A DNA stretch of 64,000 nt from JAYEIA01 sp964472505 (GTDB taxonomy: Bacteria; Bacteroidota; Bacteroidia; Bacteroidales; JAADGE01): the NCBI GenBank assembly GCA_964472505.1, contig CAYYQW010000002.1:109166-173165 (forward strand). Direction: 5' to 3'. Shown piece by piece: positions 1-9,044 of this stretch. How positions within the stretch are numbered: the first letter of the stretch is position 1; the number at the start of each line of letters is the position of its first letter. Below the pieces are notes generated by a model. That model worked only from the letters and a program-made list of their open reading frames with translations. It was not told the DNA's origin and searched no databases. The translations under genes were made by a program, and so were the position numbers.

Positions 1-1032
1 GTTGAGTTCACCATAGAAAAACCCATGTATGCCAAATGGTGGTTTATTCTTATAATGGCAATGATTGCAGCAGCTTCGGTTTACGGCGTATTTAAATGGC
101 GAATAAAAATACTGAAACGTCGTAACGAAATTCTGGAAGCAACCGTAAAAGAACGTACGCTGGAAATACGCGAAAAGAATGCCGAGCTTGAAAGCCAAAA
201 AGAAGAAATTGAAACACAAAGAGAATTGGCCGTTCAGCAAAGGGATGAAATATCCGAAAAGAAAAAAGAAATTGAAGACAGTATTTTGTATGCCGAAAGA
301 ATTCAAACGGCTATTTTACCGCCCAAAAATTTCATCAGCCGACACTTGCCTGAGAACTTTATACTCTTTAAACCCAGAGATATAGTAAGCGGTGATTTTT
401 ACTGGGCGGCCGAAAATGACAAGACCATTTTTGTTGCAGCTGCAGACTGCACCGGACATGGTGTGCCGGGCGCTTTTATGAGTATGCTTGGCGTTTCGTT
501 TCTGAACGATATTGTATCTACGGGCAAAAAAGATATTACAGCCGGAGAAATATTAGACAAGCTCCGCGATAAAATCATAGATGCCCTGCATCAAACCGGT
601 GAAGTACACGAAGCCAAAGACGGAATGGATATTGCGATGTGTGCCATTCATAAAGATTCGAACCAAGTAGATTTTGCCGGAGCATTCAACCCGCTTTATC
701 TTGTAAGAGACGGCAAAATACATGTTACCGAAGCCGATCGAATGCCGATTGGAATCTACGAATATGAAGATGAGAATAAAAGCTTCACAAATCAAAAAGT
801 TACCGTTAAAAAAGGTGATACGCTCTATATGTTTTCAGATGGTTATCCGGATCAATTTGGCGGAAAACGAGGCAAAAAATTTATGATTGGCCGATTTAAA
901 AAGCTCATACTAAAAATACAAGAACTTCCTTTAGACAAACAGCACGACTACATGGACGACACCATAAAACGTTGGATGGAAGGCAGCAGCGAACAAATTG
1001 ATGATATTTTGGTAATTGGAGTGAAAATATAA
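1..1032 (+). CDS. SpoIIE-type PP2C-like serine phosphatase, signalling sensor C-terminal part (5' truncated by window edge)
   Basis: The frame is open from base 1; the first ATG is at 25, but the preceding codons read like the end of a periplasmic Y_Y_Y domain (FTIEKPMYAKWW), so the gene almost certainly starts outside the window. Visible in order: one membrane segment (about residues 5-25 from the ATG), a highly charged coiled coil (about 30-90) and a SpoIIE/PP2C phosphatase domain with the metal-binding blocks GDFYW, ADCTGHGVPGAFMS and MFSDGYPDQFGG. By family knowledge such proteins sense a periplasmic signal through an N-terminal beta-propeller and dephosphorylate a cytoplasmic target, often an anti-sigma antagonist. 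The propeller is inferred, not seen. No partner gene is visible here. Confidence 0.85.
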   Translation, partial: VEFTIEKPMYAKWWFILIMAMIAAASVYGVFKWRIKILKRRNEILEATVKERTLEIREKNAELESQKEEIETQRELAVQQRDEISEKKKEIEDSILYAERIQTAILPPKNFISRHLPENFILFKPRDIVSGDFYWAAENDKTIFVAAADCTGHGVPGAFMSMLGVSFLNDIVSTGKKDITAGEILDKLRDKIIDALHQTGEVHEAKDGMDIAMCAIHKDSNQVDFAGAFNPLYLVRDGKIHVTEADRMPIGIYEYEDENKSFTNQKVTVKKGDTLYMFSDGYPDQFGGKRGKKFMIGRFKKLILKIQELPLDKQHDYMDDTIKRWMEGSSEQIDDILVIGVKI

Positions 1033-1054
1033 AGCCGTATAAATTACCGTAAGC

Positions 1055-1093
1055 AAAAACCGTCCGATTGAAAAGCAACCGGACGGTTTTTTT
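1055..1093 (+). terminator. Rho-independent terminator, bidirectional
   Basis: A perfect 12-bp stem (1055-1066 with 1080-1091) carries the core ACCGTCCG/CGGACGGT, a 13-nt loop and T runs on both sides. It closes the phosphatase gene and can also stop minus-strand transcription coming from 1155 upward. Confidence 0.85.
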
Positions 1094-1154
1094 AAACTGT
1101 CGAAACTGTCCTAAGTCTTATACCAATGAGTTTTGGCAGCAGTTTAATAAATAA

Positions 1155-1871
1155 TCACCATATCTCACTCAGAATAACCTGTAAATCTGCGGCTCGTGTG
1201 AGCATCATCATGTGGGAACCACCCGGCAGGATGTAATCGGCTTTTATATTTTTCAGCGGAAGTGTATTATCCGCATCTCCGTGTATGTGAATAATTTTGT
1301 CGGAATAATCTTCTTTTTGCCAATTAATTATCATATCCGCTGTTCGTTTCAAATAAATCGGAGATTTAGAAGACAGCATACTCTTAAAGCATTCTTTGTT
1401 GTTGTTTCTGTCCGGTTCGACCAAAGGTTGCAAAAACAAAGCTCCGGCTTTAACAATAAGCGGCGGCACAAAATCATTGACCGGCAAAACAGACTGAAAC
1501 CGATAATGAATAGGTAGTTCCGATTGACATTTGGCACTTGAAATAAGTATTATTGTTTCTGCCGGTAAGATTTCGGACAGTTCGCTGCAAATCATACCGC
1601 CCATGGAAACACCCATCAGAATGAAGGGTTGCGTAGTATCCGTCTCACTAACAAACCTTTGAGCAAATTCGTCCAAACGTTCATCCTTGTCAGGCAAAGG
1701 ATAACGAATGCAAACCGTATCATATTGGAGTGGGAAATTCAAATTTTGAAATATTCGATAATCTGAGCCTTGTCCCGGAAATAAATAAATGCGAGCCTTC
1801 GTTTGGGCTGTTATATCCGAAGAAAGAATTCCCAAAAGCAAATATATACACCCGAACATTCGTAATTTCAT
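1155..1871 (-). CDS. secreted alpha/beta hydrolase
   Basis: About 238 residues. A hydrophobic signal peptide ending near SSDITAQ precedes an alpha/beta hydrolase fold with the nucleophile elbow GVSMGG (Ser about residue 89) and a late GGSH that can supply the catalytic His. An ATG seven codons upstream (1892) is possible, but the internal ATG gives the cleaner signal peptide (MKLRMFGCIYLLLG). Substrate is unknown. It lies 135 bp downstream of the methyltransferase gene on the same strand, so it may be a late member of the ergothioneine-type operon or independent; no promoter was identified in the gap. Confidence 0.7.
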   Translation of the reverse strand: MKLRMFGCIYLLLGILSSDITAQTKARIYLFPGQGSDYRIFQNLNFPLQYDTVCIRYPLPDKDERLDEFAQRFVSETDTTQPFILMGVSMGGMICSELSEILPAETIILISSAKCQSELPIHYRFQSVLPVNDFVPPLIVKAGALFLQPLVEPDRNNNKECFKSMLSSKSPIYLKRTADMIINWQKEDYSDKIIHIHGDADNTLPLKNIKADYILPGGSHMMMLTRAADLQVILSEIW

Positions 1872-2006
1872 TCTTTTCAAAATTTCAACCATAAATTACT
1901 GTAAAACTACTACTTTTAATGGCTATTCGAATGATTTACTGACAAAATACAAATATTCTAATATAATTATCCGTATGTTAGCCAACATTCTAATCACTTG
2001 AGAAAA

Positions 2007-2999
2007 TCATTTCACCATACAGGCCATTCCAAAATAATTCTTCTCATCGGACAAAATGGCCTGTGTTTTCAAACCGGCAGCTTTTGCCATAGCTTCTATC
2101 ATTTGCTCGTTGAATTTATGGGAGTTTTCGGTATGTATGGTTTCACCTTCAGACAAGTAAATCCGAAAATCATCAAAGCGACTGATTATCTCAAGGTTTT
2201 TAAGTGTTTTTAAATGCATTTCGATGCGATTTTCACTTGTGTTGTAAAAAGCCAAATGGTCAAAATCATCCGGATTAAAGTTCAATCCGGCCAAAGTGTT
2301 TGCGGTGTTTAATATATTCTTATTAAAATCAGCGGTAATACCTTTGGAGTCATTATAAGCATTTTCAATAATTGGGATATTTTTTATCCGGTCAAATCCG
2401 AGCAAAAACATATCGCCCGGTCGCATGTTCCCGGAAATATTCCGAATAAATTCACCGGCTTGTCGCTTGCTGAAATTTCCAATTGTTCCCCCAAAAAAGC
2501 AAAACAGCCGTTTTCGTTCTTTCGGCAATACACTTAATTGTGTCATAAAATCAACAATAAACCCGTTTATAGAAAGGTCGGAAAACAGCTCATGAAGGTT
2601 TTGGCAAGACTTTTCAACTGCAGAACGGCTAATATCTACCGGCAAATAGCGAAGGCTGTTTAATTCTTTATCCGACAACTGATTAAGCAACAAAGTAATT
2701 TTGCTGTGATCACCGCTCCCGAGTTCAATAATATCAGAATCTACAAAATTAAAGTCCATTTTATCAACAATACCGGATAGAATTTCCTTTTCACTTCGCG
2801 TTTGATAATATTCATCTAAGTGAGTAATCGCTTCAAAAAGTCTGCTGCCTTTCTTATCATAAAAGTATTTTGCAGATAGTTGTTTATGCGTATTTCGCAG
2901 TCCGTTTAATATTTCATTGCGAATGTTTTTTTTCCCGATTTCGGAAAAATAATTAGTAATCTTTATCTTTTGGGTTTCAGCAAGTGTAATCTGTCTCAT
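2007..2999 (-). CDS. eanA: L-histidine N-alpha-methyltransferase (EgtD/EanA family)
   Basis: 330 residues, full length for the EgtD family (Methyltransf_33). It would trimethylate histidine with S-adenosylmethionine to hercynine in the cytoplasm, the first step of ergothioneine synthesis. Seen: N-terminal KYFYDKKGSRLFEAI and YYQTR, SAM motif ELGSGDHSK (92-100), acidic VDIS (Asp122), GGTIGNF (170-176), Tyr215, Met261 and the TENS stretch (Glu291, Ser293). From memory of mycobacterial EgtD, its histidine-binding Asn166, Tyr206, Met252, Glu282 and Ser284 fall at a constant offset of nine residues. It ends a tight operon, 2 bp after the flavoprotein; the rhodanese gene two genes upstream matches EanB. 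No EgtB, C or E gene is in view, which favours the anaerobic EanA/EanB route. Confidence 0.88.
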   Translation of the reverse strand: MRQITLAETQKIKITNYFSEIGKKNIRNEILNGLRNTHKQLSAKYFYDKKGSRLFEAITHLDEYYQTRSEKEILSGIVDKMDFNFVDSDIIELGSGDHSKITLLLNQLSDKELNSLRYLPVDISRSAVEKSCQNLHELFSDLSINGFIVDFMTQLSVLPKERKRLFCFFGGTIGNFSKRQAGEFIRNISGNMRPGDMFLLGFDRIKNIPIIENAYNDSKGITADFNKNILNTANTLAGLNFNPDDFDHLAFYNTSENRIEMHLKTLKNLEIISRFDDFRIYLSEGETIHTENSHKFNEQMIEAMAKAAGLKTQAILSDEKNYFGMACMVK

Positions 3000-3001
3000 T
3001 G

Positions 3002-4378
3002 TTAGGATTTATAAGGTTTTAACGATTCCAACATGGTAGGAATAAGCTCGGCAACCGTTGGGTGTATCTGAACCGAATCGCGGATTAATGTATAGGGTTT
3101 ATCGGCATACATCACATTCAGAATGCTGCTTATTACTTCATCGCCGCCAACACCCAATACAGCGGCTCCGAGTATCTTATCGGTATCCCGGTCGATAATG
3201 GCTCGCATAAAACCGTAGGTTTCGCCTTTCTCGCGAGCGCGTGCTACATCGGTCATTTTCCGATATGCCAAATGTATGTTTTTTCCGGCTGCTTTTGCTT
3301 GCGCAAGAGTCATTCCTGCGCGACCCAACGGCGGGTCGATAAACAATCCGTAGGTCGTTATTCGGTCGGAAACTTTACGATTTTTATCGTCAAATAAATT
3401 ATCGGCCACAATTTCATAATCATTATATGCGGTATGGGTAAAAGCACCTTTACCGTTGCAATCGCCCAAAGCGTATATTCCGGCAACGGTAGTTTCCAAA
3501 TAATCATTGACTTTAATGAAACCGCGTTTATCGGTTTCTATTTCGGTATTTTCTAATTGAAGTATATTGGTATTTGGAATCCTGCCCACAGCCAAAAGCA
3601 AATGCGTTCCGGATATTTCCGATACAGCGGAAGTGCAGCTAACTTTTACGTTAATTTCGCCCTCCCCGTTTTGGGTGGCACTAAGACAGTCTGCATCAAG
3701 AATAATACGAATATCTTCCGCTTCCAGAATTTCTTTTACCGCTTGCGAAATATCTTCATCTTCACGTCCTATCAAACGAGCGCCTTTTTCTATAATGGTA
3801 ACTTCGCTGCCAAAACGCCGAAACATTTGCCCGAATTCAAGCCCTATATAACTTCCTCCTACAATTATTAAATGCTTGGGAATTTCGTTCAATTCCAAAA
3901 TATCCTTATTCGTAAGATAGTTTACATTTTCAAATTCACGAGGAATTCTCGGGCGAGCACCTACATTAATAAATATTTTTTTTCCGTGTATTTTTTCGCC
4001 ATTTACTTCAAGCGTTTTTGAATTACTGAAAACTGCCCTGCCCTTATAAACATCAATATGTTTATTTTTCTTTAAAGCTTCGCTCAAAGCTTTTACGGAT
4101 TTCCCCACCAATTCATCTTTTCTTTGCTTTATTTTGGAAAGATCAGCTTCTATGTGTCCGGAAAATCTCATACCCAATGACTCGCCCCTACGCGCATCGT
4201 ACAAACGCTTTGCACTTGCCACATAAGTTTTAGTCGGTGTACAACCAACATTCAGGCAAGTTCCGCCGAAATGTTCTTTTTCAATAAAAGCCACTGATTT
4301 ATTTTCTGAGGCATATTTAAAAGCCAGAGGCGTTCCGGCCTGTCCGGAACCGATTATTATTGCATCATAATTTTTCAT
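3002..4378 (-). CDS. FAD-dependent pyridine nucleotide-disulfide oxidoreductase (mercuric-reductase-like)
   Basis: 458 residues from the ATG at 4378; a TTG two codons earlier is less likely. N-terminal FAD fold GSGQAG, redox-active disulfide GGTCLNVGCTPTK (two Cys separated by LNVG), a second Rossmann motif near GGSYIGLEFGQMF for NAD(P)H, ALGDCNG for the FAD pyrophosphate, and a C-terminal interface with HPTVAE carrying the His-Glu pair. The N-terminal metal-binding domain and C-terminal Cys pair of true MerA are missing, so mercury reduction is unlikely. It sits between eanB and eanA with 14 to 20 bp gaps. Inference: it reduces a disulfide, polysulfide or persulfide linked to ergothioneine synthesis, by analogy with mycothiol and glutathione reductases. 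Substrate unproven. Confidence 0.82.
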   Translation of the reverse strand: MKNYDAIIIGSGQAGTPLAFKYASENKSVAFIEKEHFGGTCLNVGCTPTKTYVASAKRLYDARRGESLGMRFSGHIEADLSKIKQRKDELVGKSVKALSEALKKNKHIDVYKGRAVFSNSKTLEVNGEKIHGKKIFINVGARPRIPREFENVNYLTNKDILELNEIPKHLIIVGGSYIGLEFGQMFRRFGSEVTIIEKGARLIGREDEDISQAVKEILEAEDIRIILDADCLSATQNGEGEINVKVSCTSAVSEISGTHLLLAVGRIPNTNILQLENTEIETDKRGFIKVNDYLETTVAGIYALGDCNGKGAFTHTAYNDYEIVADNLFDDKNRKVSDRITTYGLFIDPPLGRAGMTLAQAKAAGKNIHLAYRKMTDVARAREKGETYGFMRAIIDRDTDKILGAAVLGVGGDEVISSILNVMYADKPYTLIRDSVQIHPTVAELIPTMLESLKPYKS

Positions 4379-4398
4379 AGTCAAATCTTTAAAAATTT

Positions 4399-5685
4399 TT
4401 AATTATCACGAGGCTCACCCGTTTCGGTAGGATTATCCGGGTCGTTGCTCCAGGCAAACCATCCGCCGTCGTAAACCGATACGTGCGGCCAACCCATAAG
4501 CCAAGCATTAAACCAGGCTTCGCTGCCGCGCCAACCGGTACCGCAATAAAAAGCTAAATGTTTGTCCGGTGTAATATTTTGCGATTTCCAAATTTCAGCC
4601 GTTTCATGAAACTCTCTGACCGTATGATCCGGATTTCTGTAATTTTCCATGTGATAAGCATCGCTGCCGCAATCGGCAAAGATGGCTCCGGGTATTCGCC
4701 CTTTGGCTTCTATGTAATTATAACCGCTGACTTCCCCGATGTACTCGGGGTAGCTTCTCACGCAAACCAAGTCGGCATTATCGGATTTCAGCATGACTTT
4801 AGCTTCGGGAAGATCTACGGCCAACTCCGGCTTCTGCGGAATATCGGCTCCAAATTCGGCAACCGGTTGTTTTTCCGCATCATTGGTTTCAATTGCAAAA
4901 CCGGCATCTTTCCACGACTGAAAACCGCCGTTTAAAACGCGTACATCCTTAACTCCGGCATACATCATAATAAAAGCCAAGCGAATGGCTCCCAAATGCC
5001 CCGCGGCACTCCCGGGAAAATCGGCTGAATTATCGGGATGCATAAATTTTCCGTATAAAATTACGCTTGTATCGCTTGTTATGCCGTGTTGTTCCAAAGC
5101 TTTTTTTAATTCTTCCGGGCTTCTGCGATCCCATTTCTCCGAATCTTCCAATGCGAGCGTATCCATATCTATTGCACCGGGAATATGCCCGCTGAGATAA
5201 GCATCTCTGTTGCGATAATGCGCATGTACCACAATGTATTTATTATTATCGTACTCCGAAAGCTTTTTGCCCTTTAGCAAATTGCTGAGCCAATCGGCTG
5301 AAACCAAATTTTGATAACGAGCCAACTGCTGCATCGGTTTGCTTGGGTCGGGTACCCATTCGGTTAAAAAATGATTATACAAAAAAATATTTCCAAAGCC
5401 TGCATTACGGAACCGTTCAGCGCCTTTTTGCGTTTGTTCTTTTGTGTATCCGTATAAAATGAGTTCATCTTCGGGTCGCATTCCTTTATGCTTTACAATT
5501 TCAATCCAATCGATATATTTCGTCCATTTCAAAGGCAATGATTTCGCTCCTTTTATATGTCCGCCGAGGGTTTCACCGGATTCTTGCCAACCGTTGTATG
5601 CATCGGCAGAGCGTAAATCTATAATTTTTGCATCGTTATTTGATAATTCAATTAAAGCTTGTGTGCTTATTTCTTTAAATTCCAT
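4399..5685 (-). CDS. eanB: triple-rhodanese sulfurtransferase, likely hercynine sulfurtransferase EanB
   Basis: 428 residues with three rhodanese-like domains (about 1-110, 120-265, 285-425). Only the third carries an active-site loop Cys (Cys381 in FYCGTGWRGSEAW); the equivalent loops in domains 1 and 2 have no Cys. EanB of Chlorobium limicola transfers sulfur from a polysulfide-loaded Cys412 directly onto the hercynine imidazole, with Tyr353 essential. Here Tyr322 precedes Cys381 by exactly 59 residues, the same spacing, and Cys308 and Cys339 also fall at the same offset (31) from EanB Cys339 and Cys370 as I recall them. Neighbours include the matching methyltransferase. Starts at an ATG 24 bp after the upstream gene. 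A generic thiosulfate sulfurtransferase is the alternative. Confidence 0.82.
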   Translation of the reverse strand: MEFKEISTQALIELSNNDAKIIDLRSADAYNGWQESGETLGGHIKGAKSLPLKWTKYIDWIEIVKHKGMRPEDELILYGYTKEQTQKGAERFRNAGFGNIFLYNHFLTEWVPDPSKPMQQLARYQNLVSADWLSNLLKGKKLSEYDNNKYIVVHAHYRNRDAYLSGHIPGAIDMDTLALEDSEKWDRRSPEELKKALEQHGITSDTSVILYGKFMHPDNSADFPGSAAGHLGAIRLAFIMMYAGVKDVRVLNGGFQSWKDAGFAIETNDAEKQPVAEFGADIPQKPELAVDLPEAKVMLKSDNADLVCVRSYPEYIGEVSGYNYIEAKGRIPGAIFADCGSDAYHMENYRNPDHTVREFHETAEIWKSQNITPDKHLAFYCGTGWRGSEAWFNAWLMGWPHVSVYDGGWFAWSNDPDNPTETGEPRDN

Positions 5686-5709
5686 TTGTGTTTTCTCTTA
5701 TATATAATA

Positions 5710-7536
5710 TTAAACATGCTCTATGTCGGTAAATTGAGCAACCGCAGGACTATCGGTAAGCAAATCGGATAAACTGAGCTTGTGAATATCGTTGGTGCCG
5801 TTGCTGCGGGCAAAAACCTCCAACTCCTTATGAGTAGCTTTGTAGAAATTCACAAAACCCTGTACCGCTTTTTCCTCATCAAGCAGTTCGCGCAATTGCT
5901 CATTTTGCGTGGCAATTCCGACGGGGCAGGTTCCCGTATGACAAACTCGAGCTTGTATGCAGCCAATGGAAATAAGAGATGCAGTAGCGAGAGCCACGGC
6001 ATCGGCTCCCAAGGCAATGGCTTTGGCAATATCTGCGCTTGTGCGAAAACCGCCGGTTACACATAGGGTAACATTGCTTTTGACTTTATCAAGATATTTG
6101 CGTGCCCTACGAATGGCAAATATGGGCGGAATGCCCACATTGTCTTTTAAAAATTTCGGAGCTGCACCGGTGGCGCCGCCACGGCAATCAATGGTAATAA
6201 AATCAGGCTCGGCCTTAAGTGCAAACTCAATATCTTCCTCAATGCGGCCTGCAGCGAATTTAATACCGATGGGTTTTCCGTCTGTTACTTTTCGCAAATG
6301 TTCTACCTTTTCACGCAAGTCGTTTTCATTATGTAAGCCGTCAAAGCGTGCCGGCGATATGGAGTCTTCTCCTTTTTTCAGGCCGCGTGCTTTGGCTATC
6401 GTTTCGGTTACTTTATAGGCCGGCAGGTGGCCTCCCAAACCGGGTTTTGCGGCTTGTCCTATTTTAATTTCTACGGCATCGCCTTGTTTTACGTCTTCGT
6501 CTTTGTGCGAAAAAGAGGCCGTTCCCAATTCGTAAATGTATTTATCAGCCGCTTGTTTTTCCTCGGGTAATAATCCGCCTTCTCCGGCGCATTCGGCTGT
6601 TCCGACTATTGAAGCGCCTTTGGCTAAAGCAATCTTGGCTTCTCGCGAAATAGCTCCGAAAGACATGTGCGACACATAAAAAGGCATATCCAAAACCAAC
6701 GGGTGTTTAGCTGTTTTTCCTATTATGGTTTTTGTATTCACAGGAATGTCTTCATTTACGGGCAATTTAGCGAGTTGCGCACTTTTAAAAGTCAGGCTGT
6801 CTAAACCGGGAAAATCTTTGAGCGTTCCCATGGCCGAATTTTCCGACTCGCCGGTTTTGGCCAACTGTTGTATCCGTGCTTTATTTGGGTCTTTTATTTC
6901 GGCAATTTCGTGAGCTTTTCCTTCATCGGTGAATTTTGTGTACCAGTGTTGCCCGTCGCAAAAAGGTTTATTTTTAGAATTACCGCAACGGCAAAGGGCA
7001 TAATGTTCTTCGGATTCCGGGCTGTCTTCATCTTCCAAAGCAATATTTCCTTTTACATAATAAGGGCCGTCTTCTGTAATTTGAATTTCAGGCTGTTCTG
7101 AAAATTTATCATATTTTACGCCGTCAATGGAATAGCTTAAAGCTCCGGAGGGGCATTTTTTTATAGTTTCAATGATTTTCTCGACTCTTTCACCATCCGG
7201 ATCAATCCAAGGTTCGGTATTCATACGAAAAACTTTGGGTAAACCGTCGGTGCAGTATCCTGCATGAGAACAAATTCCCCTGTCATCGTGAATGGTAATT
7301 TCCTTGCCTTTATAAGTATCGCTGTGGCGCGGTTGTCGGCCTTCTTCTTTTGGGTCGGTCCAATTGTGTTTGGCGTGTTGTCCGTCGCAAAAGGGTTTGC
7401 TTTTGGAATAGCCGCAACGGCATAAAGCTGCTGTTTTCCGGTTCACCGGATATATATTTCCGTTTGCTTCGGTGAGTTGCCTGATGCCTTTAATAATGAA
7501 AGGCCCGTTGGGTGATGTTTTAATTTTTTCCGACAT
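5710..7536 (-). CDS. FMN-binding glutamate-synthase-like protein fused to two CDGSH domains and a ferredoxin-like domain
   Basis: 608 residues, first gene of the ean operon. Order: CDGSH iron-sulfur motif (Cys39, Cys41, Cys50, His54), a divergent ferredoxin-like domain (Cys89, Cys95, Cys128; Fer4_19 type), a second CDGSH motif (Cys182, Cys184, Cys193, His197), then a GltB-type FMN barrel from about 240 (SHMSFGAIS, GLGGHLP, CRGGATGAAP, VTGGFRT) with a glutamate-synthase-type cluster motif CIQARVCHTGTCPVG. The amidotransferase and GXGXG domains of real glutamate synthase are absent, so this is not GOGAT. Family role is unassigned; the cofactor set implies multi-step electron transfer. Its place ahead of eanB suggests redox or sulfur supply to the pathway, which is inference. 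Confidence 0.85.
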   Translation of the reverse strand: MSEKIKTSPNGPFIIKGIRQLTEANGNIYPVNRKTAALCRCGYSKSKPFCDGQHAKHNWTDPKEEGRQPRHSDTYKGKEITIHDDRGICSHAGYCTDGLPKVFRMNTEPWIDPDGERVEKIIETIKKCPSGALSYSIDGVKYDKFSEQPEIQITEDGPYYVKGNIALEDEDSPESEEHYALCRCGNSKNKPFCDGQHWYTKFTDEGKAHEIAEIKDPNKARIQQLAKTGESENSAMGTLKDFPGLDSLTFKSAQLAKLPVNEDIPVNTKTIIGKTAKHPLVLDMPFYVSHMSFGAISREAKIALAKGASIVGTAECAGEGGLLPEEKQAADKYIYELGTASFSHKDEDVKQGDAVEIKIGQAAKPGLGGHLPAYKVTETIAKARGLKKGEDSISPARFDGLHNENDLREKVEHLRKVTDGKPIGIKFAAGRIEEDIEFALKAEPDFITIDCRGGATGAAPKFLKDNVGIPPIFAIRRARKYLDKVKSNVTLCVTGGFRTSADIAKAIALGADAVALATASLISIGCIQARVCHTGTCPVGIATQNEQLRELLDEEKAVQGFVNFYKATHKELEVFARSNGTNDIHKLSLSDLLTDSPAVAQFTDIEHV

Positions 7537-7800
7537 AAATGGTTTTTTAAAATTGAATATTTGTTTTTCTTCCTAAATATTTCTTTATGAATCATCTTCC
7601 GATTTTTATCAATGCTAAGTTTCCGTCATTTTATCCAAATTGTTTTGAGATTACATAAATGTAGTATTTTTTTTAAGAATCTAATAAATTTCTTGTGTTT
7701 ATCACACACAAACATGCTTTAAATCAGCGTATTTAATATATCAGTCGCAGAAAAGCCGTATCCTGACAAAGTATTTTAAAATTTTATTATCAATCACCGT

Positions 7801-8925
7801 CTATTGGATTTCATAAATATCCGTTTCCGGATAAAAAGCCAACCAAGCAAAGGCAAAATGTACTCCGTAAGGAATTACCCGAAGTTTTTCTCCTTTGAGT
7901 TTCCCGCCAATACATTTTCCGGTAATATCCCAACTTGAGCCGGTTTGCTTATCCACAAACTCCCCGTTTTTATATTCAAAAGTGTAAGTTTGCCCGTTAA
8001 GAACCGGATTTAAGACAGTTGACGAACCTACGGTTTTCGACTCTTCAATATTCTTTTTATCAAGAATGGAAACCATTTTTGAAGTATGAAAAACGGCTAT
8101 CGCCTGATTTTGAAATCGGTCATTAATTACCGTTTTTTCTTCAATAATGTTTTGCGGATAAATTTTATGTTTTCCGTTAATTTGAATATTTATGATACGC
8201 TCCATAGCCGGAAGCCGTTTATCAACTTCATGCGGAAAAAACCGCTCGGGCGGTGTCTCTTTGCTGTCGTAATTTTCGTAGGGATTGGAACCGTATTCGC
8301 GCTCGACTCCGGTTTCGGTTGAGAGTATTTTTCCTTCGGGGAAACTTTCAAAAAATTCGGCTGTCGAAATAATGTACGATGGGATAATATCCAATTCGGC
8401 ACCGGTCAATTGTCCTACTTCTGCTCTGCCGGTGAGCTGTTGCCACCAGCTTTGGGTTTGTCTGTCATAAAGCACCAGATTGCTGTTTCGAAGCATTCCG
8501 GATACGCCAAAATCTAAAAGGTATTTATCGCCTTTATGCTCCAATTTTCGGTTATAAACCGGTGAAGAATTACAGAGCGGACAATAGGTAACCGTATAAC
8601 ATACATTGCCGATGCTGTCGTTTACAATTTCGTGAAAAGTGAGCACCGTTAAGGGATAGGCTTTTGCTTTGCCGTTAATTTCAAAGGCAACCACGGGTTC
8701 GTGATCAAAATAATTTGCAGCGACTTGCTTCTTATCCCAAAACACAGGATCATCAATGGGCGGTATTCTGTCCGGCGGCATGAGCGCGGTAAACTCATCG
8801 GGAGAAATCGTGTACTGACTTAGGTCGGTTTTCCAATTGAGCTCAATGCCTCTCGGATTTTTTTGACCAAAAGCGGCACTAATCGGCAGCAGAAAGATAA
8901 ATAAAATAATAAACAAGTTTTTCAT
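7801..8925 (-). CDS. secreted DUF3179-domain protein
   Basis: 374 residues with a signal peptide (cleavage near AAFGQ) followed by a DUF3179 domain: VVAFEINGKAKAYPL, HEIVND and the cysteine pair YCPLCNS are typical of the family. Function of DUF3179 is not established. The gene is transcribed away from a MarR regulator at 9170 and the shared 245-bp gap holds opposed promoter-like boxes and an inverted repeat, so it may be a target of that regulator. No operon partner downstream; the next gene in this direction is 265 bp away. Confidence 0.85.
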   Translation of the reverse strand: MKNLFIILFIFLLPISAAFGQKNPRGIELNWKTDLSQYTISPDEFTALMPPDRIPPIDDPVFWDKKQVAANYFDHEPVVAFEINGKAKAYPLTVLTFHEIVNDSIGNVCYTVTYCPLCNSSPVYNRKLEHKGDKYLLDFGVSGMLRNSNLVLYDRQTQSWWQQLTGRAEVGQLTGAELDIIPSYIISTAEFFESFPEGKILSTETGVEREYGSNPYENYDSKETPPERFFPHEVDKRLPAMERIINIQINGKHKIYPQNIIEEKTVINDRFQNQAIAVFHTSKMVSILDKKNIEESKTVGSSTVLNPVLNGQTYTFEYKNGEFVDKQTGSSWDITGKCIGGKLKGEKLRVIPYGVHFAFAWLAFYPETDIYEIQ

Positions 8926-9044
8926 AATTACATCAGTTTAAGATTGAATTAGTTTCATTATACAATAAATAGTTTTTAGAAAACAAAAACGACAAATAAC
9001 TATTAATCAATATTATAAATAAAAAAATATTAATTTTGCTTCCA

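Noticed and set aside
3002..4378. Mercuric reductase (merA)
   Set aside because: No N-terminal metal-binding domain, no C-terminal Cys pair and no mer genes nearby.
5710..7536. Glutamate synthase large subunit
   Set aside because: Lacks the N-terminal amidotransferase and GXGXG domains; only the FMN barrel is shared.
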